Below, piece after piece: positions 1-16,892 of a stretch of DNA of 64,000 bases. This DNA comes from Struthio camelus (lineage: Eukaryota > Chordata > Aves > Struthioniformes > Struthionidae). The notes beneath the pieces are model-generated. The model searched no databases. It had not been told where the DNA came from and saw only the letters and a list, made by a program, of their open reading frames with translations. The first letter of the stretch is position 1. Every line of letters starts with the position of its first letter. The DNA lies in assembly GCF_040807025.1 (NCBI RefSeq), contig NC_090951.1:3348001-3412000 (forward strand). Reading direction: 5' to 3'. Position numbers and translations under genes: made by a program.

Positions 1-4157
<4,157 letters not shown>

Positions 4158-4300
4158 CGGGTGATTTGTGATGGATAGGGCTAGGGGTGGCAAAGGCTGC
4201 TGCACTCCCCAGCCAGGGATGGGATGGGGATTCCTTGCTCTTGGTACCTCTGAGTAAAAGCATGCACTTTTAATAAAGCCTTTTTACCCGAAATGTACAC
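4158..4300 (+). terminator. FBXO31: FBXO31 3'UTR with poly(A) signal
   Basis: A canonical AATAAA lies at 4272-4277, 115 bases past the stop codon. Cleavage is expected about 15-25 bases downstream, near 4295. The UTR would be very short, so a longer isoform beyond this point is possible. Confidence 0.8.
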
Positions 4301-7300
4301 ATCCCTGTTAAAATATTCATGACTGCCCTTTCCTCCCTGCCTCCTCACGTTGCTCCCTGGCAGTCATTGTTATCCAGTCTGTAACATAGCTTTATATAGC
4401 TGAAGGGATCCTGCAGAGGAGGAAATAGAGCTTTCTTATTGCAAAAAGGATGTATTGGAACAAAAATAATTCAAGGCCAGAGCTAGATCAGGAGAGTCAC
4501 TAATTGACTGAACTGATGGAAGCCCTCTGCTCCGTCCATTAGCAGTCTGTCTCCCATGGAAAGGGACCTTCCTTGGGGAAGGGACTCACTTAAGCTTTTG
4601 CTGAGCTCCAGGCCAATTTGTCCTCCTAGGAGACTTGCTTTTCTCTCCTGAAAACCTGTGTGGCTTCCCCACTGCAGACTGGCTGGCTGCTCAATGATTG
4701 ATTGTGTCAGAAGTGACAAAGCATGTCCTCCTCTCCAGAAACCTTTCTCTGGGTGCAGCATTGCCCAGAGAGGCTGGTGTAATACCTGCGTCCTTGACTT
4801 AAAATTGGACTGGGTGATTTCCTTTAACAAATTCTCTCCTCTTGGCAACAAGGGGAGGATTCTTACTGTAATGACAGTGTACATAGCTGTGCCCTGGCTT
4901 CAGAAGCTTGGTGTCTGTGCTGTCCCTGGGGCTCCGGATCTGGGTCTTTTCCCTGGGCGTAGAGGAGATAATGATCCTTTGTTAAAGGAGCTGGGTACAG
5001 AACTGGGAATGAGTGTAAAGTGCATAAGCTGGTGCATTCTGAACTGGTTTCATACCTGAAAGGTTCCTTCAGACCTTTTGAAATGGGCTTAAAAGCATTA
5101 AAAAAAAAAAAAGAAAAAACCCTAACTGAAGCCCGTATGCAGCCTGATGGCTCCTGCCTGCGATGGGCAGCAGAAACTGGCAGCTGTCACTGGTGCTGAT
5201 GTGACCTCAGTTACATGTCATTCTTGTTGCCTTGCACAGTCTGAAGGAGCATCGAGGGATTCTCTTTATGTTGCTGTGGCTCGTTCTGGCATCTTTTACG
5301 GTTGGTGCTGACAGGTGGGTGCTGCTGCTCTACTTGCAAGACCCTTCTATCCCCTTTCTAGTCCTGCTGTTGTTTTGTCCCAGACAATGGCAACTCGCAC
5401 AGAAAGCTTCTGTGCTTAATTTCTTACTGTGAGACGTGTGTTGTGTGTGGTGGACCTGAGCTCCTCGCAGAAGCGTGGGCTACAGGTCAGGGAGCCAGTT
5501 TCCCCATAGACTCTCCTATGCAGCGGGAAGGTCTTGGCCAGTGCTAACCTACCAACTGTGAGTTGTGCCATAAACCATCTCAACGTTCGCATCTGTGCAT
5601 TTTGTTTTTAAGCCTGGGTAGGAAGAGATCCTTGTGCGGAGAGGAGAGAGCAGTTTGTAAGGCAGGTCTTGGCTGTAGGCAAAACATGCCCCTTGCTCTC
5701 TGGCAATGAAGAAGAACTCTAGAGATTCTTCTCTTCCAGCCCTCAGCAGCAACTCTGTCAGGATCAACTTGTCTAGCAAAACTGCCTTTGCATCTTCTGC
5801 AGGTCTCGGTTTGTAAATGTTTGTGCGCGTGCTGTACCGGGGAAGATTCAGCCCCCTTCCAAGGAGAAGTTCCTGTCATTGCCTGATTTCACGGACTGCG
5901 AGAAGCTTTTATTCTCACTCTCACAGGGGTTTTCGCCATCTCTGGCTCTTGAGTGTTCCCTCAAGCCGTGTGAGAGCAGAGTCTCCAGCTGGGAATTTGA
6001 GCAGAAGGTTATGTCACTCTCAGGATTCATTCCTGTCTCTTTGGATAGAGATTTTTCAAACCTCTGGGAATTAGAAAGTGATTTGGGGCACTTTTTTCTT
6101 TCTTTCCTACTGCTTTGTCAGTAGTAGAAAACCTGTCTGCGTCAGAAGAGAGGATCTGAAGGGCTATTACCATTCTGGTGAATAAGCTATAAAAAGTTTT
6201 CTGAGCAGCCTATTAGCTGTGTCCCTGTCTCTGTCAGCAGAGGGAAGAGTTGTCTCGGGTCTCACCCCACCATACAGGCCTGGGAGAGCTGCTGGAGGGA
6301 AAGAGGGACGGCGGCAGTTCTCTCATCATTGACTTGTGGGCAGAGAGGTGACCTGAGGCTGAAACTGGGCTTCTCAGCCTTTTGCTGCGGCCGCTGAGCT
6401 GTACGCGGAAGAAAAACGTGCACTTAATCTTGGAGGCAGAAGTTTCAAGCTTGGTTATGCAGGTTTCTGGGATACCTAAAGACATTAGGAGTCTGACTGG
6501 CATTGGAGTGGCCAATTTATTTTGGAGTTGACTGTTAGGCTGCTCCAGCCAATATGTTAGCTGCTTTGTATTGCTCCCTAGTATAGCCTAAAGGGATGAG
6601 AGAGGTCCCCTTGGGCAGCTGTTTGATAGCTTGTCCCTAAAGCCAGCTCTGCATCATGTAAATGGATCCATAGTTTTGAGTTGTGCTTTCCTTCTTTCTT
6701 TCACGTCCCAGTCACCGGGGGGGCGGGCGGGGGGGAATCCTGAAGTTTCACATAGCTGTCTTAATAATCTTTGCTTTCTTTTTTAACATGAGATTGAAAA
6801 TCCAGTCTATACTGAATGCACTACAAGCACTTGATCCGAGCCCCGAGTCACCGTCTCTAAAGTACAGAGGCTGACTCTCTGTAACTTGCTGTGTCCGGTT
6901 GGCTGAAGCATAAAGCACGCGTAAGCATGATTCACTAATGTGTCATAAAATTATTTTAGAAGCTGTAACCTGCTGCTTTAGTTGCCCTTTATGTCAGGAG
7001 TCTGCTGGGGAGTGCAAACGCGTGGATAGCAGAAGACAGGAGTGTTGTGCGCAGTGTTGATCACAGGTCTGCTTAGCCACTTGTGCAAGATCCTCTTGGC
7101 TGGCTGTTGGCGCATGTTGTGCATCTGCTGTTCTCTGGGCTGGGGCAGTTCCTCCACTTGTAGCTTGTCACTTCCAAACTTTCAGTGGCAGCGTTAAGTC
7201 CCTTCTGAACACGAGACCTGGCTGACTGGAGAGAAGGGCTTTGCAGAGGCTGGATGTGCTGCAGTAGCTTTGCACAGATCAGCTTTGCCCTTGCGGAAGC

Positions 7301-10300
7301 TTCTTTTTATTTATAGTGTACCTGATTGGCCTCAAAATGTCAGAATGCACTAGTCCCAATTAAAGGCCAAGCCGCTGGTACATCGTGGCTTTATTCCGTC
7401 TAGAGCCAAGATAGCAAAAGCAGCAAATTCTTATTAATGCTTCTCCTTTTTCCTCTCTTCTCACCTTCCACTCCTCAAAGCCTGGTAGGCTTTTGTGGCA
7501 TTTCAGAAGAAAATTCCCTCTGATTTGGCTTGCGGAATGAGGAAAGTTGGCAAGACAGCAAAGCTGGAGAGAGGGACGCTTAGTGCTCTGGGTGCCCCTG
7601 TGCCTATATGGGGTCCTCTGTGCGTGGTTATATCAGTGCTTACAGGGAGAGGCAGAATAAGGCCGTGAGGAGTATTAACTTGCAGCTCTGAAGGCTTTGA
7701 GAAACGGGAACGAACAAGAGGAGAATTTTATGTGTTGGCGGCGTCTATAGGTGAGTTATTAAACTGGGCAGGATTAGCAGTGCTGCCAGATTTCGTGGAA
7801 GGCAGTTCAGATCCGTGCATTGCCGGTCATGGCCGAGGGGGATCTGACCCCTGTTGATACCTGTAGGGAAGTGGTGGTGACAGTGGAGTGTTTTGCTGTA
7901 CTCGTTCATGTTTGGTGTAGGCTGTACCACCTCCCTGCGCAGGATGTTTTGGTGCATAGCCCACTTGTTCCCTGAACCCGAGCTGTCAGCTTGCTGGGGT
8001 ATTTCTCCGAGTTGTGGATGGGGATAGTGTGTGGTGGGGTCTTGCAGATGGTGATAAATGTCTGACTACTGCTGATGTGACTTTGCCTTGTTTGCTTTCT
8101 GTAGATAACCTTGGAGGCAATTAACATATTCCTTGATCCCAGGTGGGTGGAAAGCATCAGCGAAGATGGAAAATAACTCGTCGGTGGTAGGGAATGCTCT
8201 CTTGGCACAAGCGTTTTGGAATAAATGAGCAAAGTGCTGCAGTTATGTTGCAGAGCATCATTGCCCTAATAGCTGCTGGAGGACCTGAATGGGGGCTTAA
8301 TTCTAGCTCAGGAGCAGTAAGCAAGTGACTTAGATGCTCAGACTGTGTTGTGCTCCTAGATTGCACTTTCTGAATGTCAAAACGCATGGGTTTGGCCAGC
8401 TGGGGAACAGAAGCATCAGAGATCCGCCTCCAGCTGGTTTGTTTGTTTGTGTTGGGCCTGATTTCATAACTATAAATATGCTGTGATCAGGCTTTGTTGC
8501 TACAGAAGACTTGCTGCAGTCCAGACAGACTTGTCAGATTCTTTTTTTGACTGAGGAGGTGGAGGGACAGAATTATATGTAATCTTGGGTATCAGCTTTC
8601 CTCTGCAGTGACTGTTGAATCTGGAGCAAGTGGTGTAGTACTGCTGTGGCTGTCCTGGAGTGGGAGAGTAGAGGTTGGATTGCAATTAATTACAAAACTA
8701 TTACTGGGGAGAAGACGAATTCATGCTTGGAGATGCAAACTACCAGAAAAAAAATGTAGCTGGCTCAATGTTTACTTTTGCAGAAGGATGACTTTTTATT
8801 GCTTTTTATTAATTGAAGAGTAGTGGAACGTAATACAAGTTTTGGGTGTTGTGTGGAAATGGGTTGTATAATCTCAGCTCGTTTAGTTTAGGAAATGATA
8901 ATATATTAACTTTGTCTTGTAGCTGGTTGCTCACATGGCCAATAATTTTCTGTTATGTTCAGCTGCCAAAGGATTGCACGCTGGCCTTTGCAATGCAGGC
9001 CAGACGGACAGCATAAGTCACCAGTTGGACAGTGAAATAGTTGCGATGTGTGTGATCAGGCTGTGGAGTGGAAGATAAGTTATCAACATGTGCGTGCCAT
9101 TCACATTTTCTGTGTTCAATTAAAATGTATGATTCTGGCTTTTGTTTGGATAGAGGTCTCCCTTTAATTTTTGAGGAAAAGAGCACTCGGTTCAATTGTG
9201 TTCATTAGTTTAATTAAAGCAACTGCCTCTCTTTTTTTAACATGGCACTGACTGACTAATCTGGGCATCTCCAGCAGGCTTTGGGTGTAAATAAGTGTTC
9301 ATAAAAAGCCCTGGGGTACTTTATTTTCATTATTATTAAAAGTGAAGGTGAGACACCAGATCCCTGCTTCTTGCAGAGGGTAGCACAGAGGGGAAAGGTG
9401 AGCTTTTCTTTCTGAAATGCCATTTGACATTGAACACCTCAGTCTGATGCCACAACCATCAGTGTGGAACAAGATAATTGTAGTTTAAACAACTTGCCTA
9501 CCCTGTCTGTTCCCCCGTCTGAGGGACGGGGTTTTGCCTCTTTGTTTGTGGGTTTGAGAGGCACGGGCTGGCTCTATAAAAGCCAGACGTGACTCTGCAG
9601 CACTTGGCCTACTGCATCCCAGGTATCAATTAACTGAACAAAGTTTGTGTGTTACTTTTCCACCTGATCATTGTTACCCAAGGAGCCTTTTCCAATTTCA
9701 AATAATAAAAATGAAAGTTTTGTGAACTTACTCCTGTTTGCTTTTTTTCTTTTCCAAAGAAAAGCGGCGGGTAATATTCCACCCTTCTGATGTGCAGTGG
9801 CCTGTCTTCCACCTTGTGATGAGAATTAATTTTCCCTCATTCTGGTACTTGGTGAGCAGTAGATCTAATTTCCTACAGCCGTGAGACACACATCCCCGAA
9901 ACTCTCACGTGCTGCAAAACCTCAACTCTTCCCTGGTCTGTGTTGTCGGGTCTGCCACGCACAGCTCCTGCCCTGGGGTGCGCAGCGCTAGCGCTCCGCT
10001 CTCTCCCGCAGCCTCTTGGTGCTGCTTGTGGAGGCAGCAGGGAACGCTGGGGCCAGCTCTGAGCCGTGTCTGCTGACTGGCCGCCCTGCCTTGGTCTAAT
10101 GACCTGTGCCCTGCTGAAATCTTTCTGTCCTCCCAGCTAACTTTCTTTCTGAAATGAAGGATGTGGTAATGCTCAAACTTCTATCCCTCATTCCACTTGG
10201 GCTGAAGAGATCAGCTGGTCCAAACCTAATGGGAGGGATGGGGAGGGGGAGGCAGGCAGCAGGATGGTGCAAGCCCCCCTTCTTTATGGAAACAGCCTAA

Positions 10301-12985
10301 GAATCATACATACTTCTTATCCCTTTTTCCACATTTGGTTCCCTTCTGTCTCAACATTCACACCCACCTCACTCAGACTTGAGTTTCTCTCGCTGCTTTT
10401 CCTGATGAGTGAGTGTGTTGAAATTGGAGAAGTTGGATTTACCATTGTGGCTTGGGCTCAGCTGCCACTGAGGAGTGGTTTGTCCTTGCGCAGCAGGCCC
10501 TGTGTCTGGTCGTGTGCCAGGACGTACAGAGGAGTCCCGAGCTCCGTGTGAATGGCTGGGCCAAGGTAAACCTGAGTCCTGCCTTGAGCAGCTTTATTGG
10601 ACTGGATGTTGCACTTCCAGTTATGCAATCCAGTTCTGCCAGTTGCAGTTTGTTGGCAGAGTATTATTTTTGAGAGCAAACCTTGGACACTGAGCACCCT
10701 AACTATGGACTCTCAAAGTTCACATGTGGGCTCTTGGTCAGAAAATGGCTCTGCCTTCTCAATGCTGGTAGTTAATCAAGGCCAGAGTGCACTATAATGA
10801 GTCCTTGAGAGCAGTCCCCTGTGAATGTGTGACCTCTTCAGTTTCCCCTGTTTTCTTTACCACCAAGGTCTTTCCCTAATTCCACAGGTGTTAATTTTCT
10901 GGTGCTGCAAGGCCCCTCTGACTCCAGCCCTTTATGTGAACTGTTCCATATATGAACGCACAAGCCTTAATTCCTTAGCAGAGGAAAAGAGTCAGTAAAA
11001 CATGTATAATAAGCATGCAGTAACACCTACTGTGTATTTGGCCTTTGAGGAGTGCAAATGTGTATTCTTAAGTGGTAATATTTCTGAATACCAGCCACAT
11101 GCAGCTCCCAGACGCTGGCTTGCTGTGTTGCAATTCTCCCTCTGCTTCCAAAGAAACCAAGTGCTCGGTGTTTTGAACGATTGCTCCTGGGCAGCTTAAC
11201 ACCTCCAGCAGAGGACCACAGCAGCCTGCACCTGTTTGGGGTAGCCGAGGGCAAAGTCCTGTTCAACTCCTTTGCCAGAGACTTTGCCTGAGAACTGAGG
11301 AGGTATCTTTGACCTGGCAGCCATGTGCCTCAGCAGATGGGTTTGTTTCCCTGGGCTTGGTGATAGATGAACGGCTTTTTCTGTCTGCCAGGGGTAAGTG
11401 AAAGTGCCACGATCGATTACAAGCCGTTAACGGCAGAGCAGGCAGCGGGTTATGCCCACAGTCATTAACTTGGAAACCGAGGACGAGGGAGCACGAATTT
11501 TCCCCTCTTGCTGTGGGAAGACAGTTGCTGTAAACAGGCATGTTCCACGCTGGCTTGAGGACTGCATTTGCAGCCTGTCCTTCTCGGACACCACCAGAGA
11601 GGCCAGCCGTACTGTTTGTGTTCGTGCTTGTTCTTCCCACTTGGCTTGCTCCTAAAAGCTGCTAGGTGACTGCTTTGTTGCTGTAATGAGGAGTCCAAGA
11701 TCTGCCGGTTCCAGCCATGAAGAAAGGTGGGTTTCCTTTCTTGCTGCCGCAACTATGTGCGTGAAAATCAGTTCCTTGTGTGAACCCTATGCCTGGTGGC
11801 AGCTTGTGACCCTAACGTGGCCTGGACAGAAGGACATGGGGATGGGAAGTGAGAGCACCATCAGGCTTCACCTCCTTCCCTCTGCGTTTCCCCTCCATGT
11901 GATGCTTCTGCCTAGTGCATGTTTGTTGGAGACGCGTGCTGGCTGGTAGGTCTGGAGCCCCCATGCTGACTGACCTGCCTGGCAAGCCAAAATCAGTTTG
12001 GTCCATGCATTGTGTAAACTTGGTCTAGAGTATCAGCACCCTTGAGCTGGGTGAAATGCTATCATTCACTCTGTCATTGTCCTCATCTCCCCACTCCTTC
12101 AGGAACAGGCTGGAATGGAGGCTTTGAGTGAATATTGCTTGGGAAAGTTTGAATTTTTCACTTTGTCCAGTGGAAAGGAGGACTGGGAGCCTCTGCTGTA
12201 TTTCACAGCTCAGCTGGGTACTTTTTATCTGGTACAGCTCCACAGCTGGTTATCAGCCATCTATTGTGCCTGAACCCTTTAACTCTTTCACTCCTGTGAG
12301 AGGCGAGGGGGAGCACCATCTGTCCCCCCTCGTGATGCAGGATGGGTTGGAGGAGAGAGGCCTGCGTGCAGACCCGCATTGAGTCCAGGGACCAAGGCAG
12401 CGAGGGAGGATCCTCAGCTCACATTGCTCCTCAGTTCAAGGGCTAGTGTATCTCAGGGGCTGGCTCCAGGCCTTGAAAGGCACCTACATCCACAGGGAAC
12501 ACCCAGCACGGGTCCTCGGAGGAATGTCACAAGTGGGTCTGCCCTCTCTTTGCATTGCTCCCTGGTGCATAGGCTGGGAAGAGGATGAGAAGTTTCATGT
12601 GTGCTGTGTTTGCCCTGCTCCCAGCAGGGCTTTGTCTTTCCTGCTCTTTCTAATGCAAAAGGTTAATTAGTGGCAAGCTCTACATGGCTAATTAAAGATA
12701 TATGGGCTTTTTCTTTGCTTCCTTGGACTTGTCAGCCTTTCGCTTGCACGCTGCCATCCCCACTGATGCGTCTTTGCAGTAATTACCTCGTGCGTGTCAG
12801 ACTTGTGTCCTCGTTAGCTTCCCGCGTGGCCCGCTCTCTCGCTGCGCCCCGACACCCAGCGGCTCCACCTCTGGGACTTGGGGCGTTAATGTCCCAAAGT
12901 CCCCTTGGGGATCCTCCTCGGGAGCTGGCATCGCCCGGGTTTTTAACTCCCGCGGCAGCGGGCCCGGGGGGCGCCGTGGCGCGCC
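4301..12985. other. Intergenic DNA, moderately AT-rich, no gene recognised
   Basis: About 8.7 kb downstream of FBXO31. Open frames on both strands are short and none resembles a known protein. There is a short A-rich run near 5100, a G-rich run near 6717-6736 and scattered AT-rich stretches. No interspersed repeat was recognised. No ortholog of C16orf95, the gene downstream of FBXO31 in human, could be read. Base composition is clearly less GC-rich than from 12.9 kb onward. Confidence 0.6.
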
Positions 12986-12989
12986 GCGC

Positions 12990-13004
12990 CCGCCAGGGGG
13001 CGCC
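12990..13004 (+). promoter_or_regulatory. CTCF-type core motif
   Basis: The sequence CCGCCAGGGGGCGCC matches the CTCF zinc-finger core (CCA/G-S-Y-AG-R-GGGC-R-S) at essentially every position. It lies at the sharp transition from AT-richer to GC-rich DNA and just before a minisatellite. The motif is seen directly; binding is inference. Confidence 0.55.
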
Positions 13005-13019
13005 CAGAGACCGGGCTGC

Positions 13020-13460
13020 GGCAGCCGGGCACCCCGGGACCTGGGTCCCTACCGGACCTGGGGTCCCTGGGACCTGACCTTCCTGGGGGTCTCCCAGGAT
13101 CTGGGCACCTATGGGACTCGGGATCGCTAGGGCTGGTACCCCCAGGACTTAGGTACCTATGGGACCTGGGACTGAGGCCCTTGTGACTGGGCAGCCATGG
13201 GACCTGGCCCCCCCTGGGGCTCTGCCAGGATCAAGACTGGGAGCTGGGACCCCCAGGACCTGGGCACCTATGGGAGCTGGGACACCCAGAACCTGGGGGC
13301 ACCTATGGGATCCAGGGACCCAGGCACTCACAGGACCTGGCCCCTCTGGGGGTCTTCCAGGATCAGGTCCCCCCAGAGACCCTCCAGGGCACCCCCAGGA
13401 CTTGGGCATTCCCGAGTCTGGTCACTCCTTGGACTGGGCAGTCCCTGGGACTCTGGGATC
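13020..13460. repeat. Degenerate GC-rich minisatellite
   Basis: Variants of GGGACCTGGG, CCCCCAGGACCTGGGC and GGCACCTATGGGA recur with irregular spacing over about 440 bases (for example near 13106, 13141, 13251 and 13289). The stop-poor repeat gives Gly/Pro/Trp-rich open frames on both strands, which are by-products. Copies are diverged, so the array is old. Confidence 0.8.
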
Positions 13461-16400
13461 CAGCGCCCTCCGCGAGCAGGCATCCGCGGGATCCGGTTAC
13501 TCGCTGCCCTGGCCTGCGTGTCTGCACCAGCGCAGCCCTGCCCTGCTCTCCGCGGGCCGGTGCACCCTCCCTGCGCTCATGTCATGGGTGCAAAGAGGGG
13601 GGTGTTAGCATGAGGGCAGGGGGACCCTGGAACTCCCGCACTGGTTTCCCAGCAGACGCACCTGGAGGATGCCTGGACCCGGTATGGAGAGAGAAGGGGA
13701 CGGTGCTTTTTCTGCACAGAAAATGAATGGGAAGCGGGAGGCCTTGCTTCAGACGGGCAATTAGGCGCTGACGTCTGTGGGAGTGCAGCATGAGATGAAG
13801 CAAAACCCTGATCTTGAAGGTCAGGGAGGTAAACAGGAGTCTGCAGCCACCAGTCATCAGCACCCTCTGAATTATTGAATAAGCGGCTCGTTAAGTTGAC
13901 CTGAGGCACTTCCTTCCCTGCAGCCTCTGTGGGCGCGAGAGGGGGGACCCCTGCTCCGGCTCCCCTGCTCGGCCACCCCGCGCTCTGCTTGTCTCGCTGC
14001 AGCGCGGCCGGCTCGTGGCGGTCGCCCCGTGTCCTCTCCCCCTGCCACCGCAACAGCATCGCCGGAGGGCTGCCGGGCCGTACCGCGGGGAGGAGGATGC
14101 TCGTGCGAACACGGGGACCGCGCTGCAGCGTGCCCCAGGCTGGCCGCCGGCAGAGACGGGCGCAGGGCGGCTGGAGCGTGGCCCCAGCGAGTCCGGATGC
14201 GTTCGGAGCAACAAAGTTCCCAAGCCAAAGCGAACTGGGGCCCGTCAGCTCTCTGGGTTTGACATCTGCCACTCGGGTCCCTGGGGGATAACCTAGACCC
14301 ACTTTAGCTACTGTGAACATTTTGTCGCCCTGCAGCTAGAGAAGATGTAGCTGATTTAAATTTAAAATTCACTCCCCTCCCTCTCCCTTTCAGCCTTCAT
14401 GTTCTCACCTCACTTCACAGTTTCCCTTTGTGGCTGGTTTCTCTCTGGGGCTTCTTCCCTTTCTCCCTTGCGTCACCTCCTGCTTCGTGACACCACCGGG
14501 AACGCAAATTAGTGGCAGGCTGGGGCTGCTCTCTCTGCTCAGCCTGGCGCGTGCAATCGCGTCTCTTCCCGCAGAGCCTCCCGAGCCTCGTTTGACCTCC
14601 TGTCCTTAAATCTGATCTTTTACCTTAACACCCCGGTCACACAGGAAATGTCCCTTTTGCAGGGACCTTGCTACCTGCTCCGGTGCGTTTATGCCAGCCG
14701 GGCACCCAGCACGTTAGGGGGTCCTTTGCTGCCACTTGCCTTACGGCCCCTAATGCCGGCTGGAGGAGACTATCTCCATCACCTGCTCCTGCAGCAGCAG
14801 CGCTGGAGCTGTCTGGCTCAGCCCCCGGCTCCTCCTGCTAATTAGAAACAAATGAGGGAAGGACTGATGATGAGTCATGCACTAGGTTGCTGTAATCCTT
14901 TGAACTGCTAGATTTAAGAGTTGCTCAAATAACGTGGAAGTTGAATTTCCTGTGACTCTGCAGAGCTCTTTGTCACTTTTTGTGCTCCCTTCTGGGTGTC
15001 TTCGTTGTTGCTTTCAGATGCTTTAAGCTGGAAAGCTGTCCTGCTCTCTGCGGCTGTGCCCAGAGGCTCCAGCGCAGATAACATTTGTTTCACCCACGAT
15101 CACGTCTTGGATCCTGTTTGTTAGCTAGGGGAGAAGGTGCCATATTGGCCCTTTGCAGCGCAGTGCCTGACGCGAGGGCGGCTGGAGGCAGTCGTGAAGT
15201 CGGGGCGCCTTCTCCTCTGCAAAAGAAGCGCAGACAGGGCAGCGATGGGAAAAGCATTTGTGCAGCGCTTTGGCTGTCGGTTGGCAGCCCCGCCGAGGGC
15301 GGCCGCTGCCCGGCAGCCCCACGGCACGCACGAGCCTGGGTGCATCCGGGCTCCCACCTGAACCGCAGGCGCGGCCGGATCCTGCGGCACCGGGGACCCA
15401 AGGGTGCCATATTCATCTTTGGGGAAGGCTGAATTTGGTGACCTGGGTGCTCTGCCCCTCCGTCGGAGGGCTGGAGGGAGCAGCCAGCCAGGAGCCCGGG
15501 GAGGAGGATGTGCCCAGGCCGCAGGCACAATTCCCTTCTCCCTCTTTGTTTTCTCTAATTGCACGGCGAGGCCTTCAGGGCACGGGCTGTTTCTAACCTG
15601 TGTTTGTACAAAGCCTCGTATAATGGGGCTGGGACGTGCCGACCCGGGAACAGGGAACGCGACCTCGGAAGAGGGAACGAACCGGTTTGGGCGACGCCGG
15701 GGAGCAGCCCAGCAAGCCGCAGCCTGGCCATCGCGGGGCGAGAGCTTTCCTCTCCGACGCCTGGGCGTTTTGCAAGAGCCGCCCGGCAGGCAGGGCGCTG
15801 CCTCCGGGGCAGAGCGGGGCCGCTGCTCCCTGACCCGGCCCAGGGCATCGCCCCGAATCCCCCCGGGCAGAGGAGGCGCCGGGCACCCCGCCAACCGCGG
15901 CAGAGGCTGCGGCCGCGGGGACGGAGCGGGACCCGCTGGGGTCTCGGCGTGTTTAACAGTTTTCTTTGCGCCGCTTCAGTGGCGTATCAGCTTTTCCTGC
16001 TGGGAGCGGATAATGGGGAATTCCTGTGCAATCTCATTTTGCACCAGTCGGTCTCCTTGCCCGGGGCTGAGTTGTTTCACGTATCAGCGGGCTCAGGGCG
16101 GCAAGGTGGAATTACGGCATTACAGACAAAGGCTTAATATAATCTTCCCCGCATGAACAGCGTTGCAGGGGGAAGGTTCAGAGGATGTTCTGCAGTGCGA
16201 GCTTCAAATGAGGCGAGCTGTAGTTCAGGATGTACGCTGAATTGCTTCATCACCGCTCCTAATGGCTTAACCAACAAAATCCATATTCATAAATCAAAGC
16301 GGGAGCGCGAGCGACCTCTGTTTGGCGCTGCTGCCGGGCTGGACTCAGAAACGCGGGCTGATTAGACATTGCAGGCAGCACTTGGGTATATATCTTCTGC

Positions 16401-16836
16401 GGCCGCCGCGACTTGGCCTTGGCGTTTACTGAGCCCAAGGAGAGATGATACAATCAGATCGGTCTGTCTGCACCTGGAGGATGATCCCAGTTAAACCAGG
16501 CAAAAAGCTGAGCTAATTTATCATGCTGTTCTCAATACTGAAATGCACCCTGAAAGTAATGTCACCCTCAGTTATCGATCCTACAGTTCTACAGCACTTA
16601 ATAATCAAAAATGTTCTTTTTCAGCGTATTTTCTGTTTGGACCTGGGTGTTGCAGCAACGTGGCGGCAGCTCAGATGCTGCCCCAAAGCAGCTTAAGAAC
16701 TAGAAACCGAGAGATAAAATGAGCGTAACTGCTTTCTTAGCGCAAGGAAAGCGCGATGCCCGTAGCAGAGCATCGCAGGGGGCGGCAGGCCTCCAGCCCG
16801 CCGCCCCGGGCTCGTCCCCCCAAGCACTGCCGCTGG

Positions 16837-16892
16837 CCAAAAGCCGCAGGGCCGCGGACGTCTCCCAAAAGCCGCAGGGCCTCCGACGTCCC
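16837..16892. repeat. 28-bp direct duplication
   Basis: CCAAAAGCCGCAGGGC begins at 16837 and again at 16865, each followed by a similar GACGT-containing tail. Two imperfect copies in a CpG-rich segment. Confidence 0.85.

Noticed and set aside
13577-14320. Open frames around 14 kb on both strands
   Set aside because: Arg/Ala/Gly/Pro-rich in all frames; no splice chain or family match.
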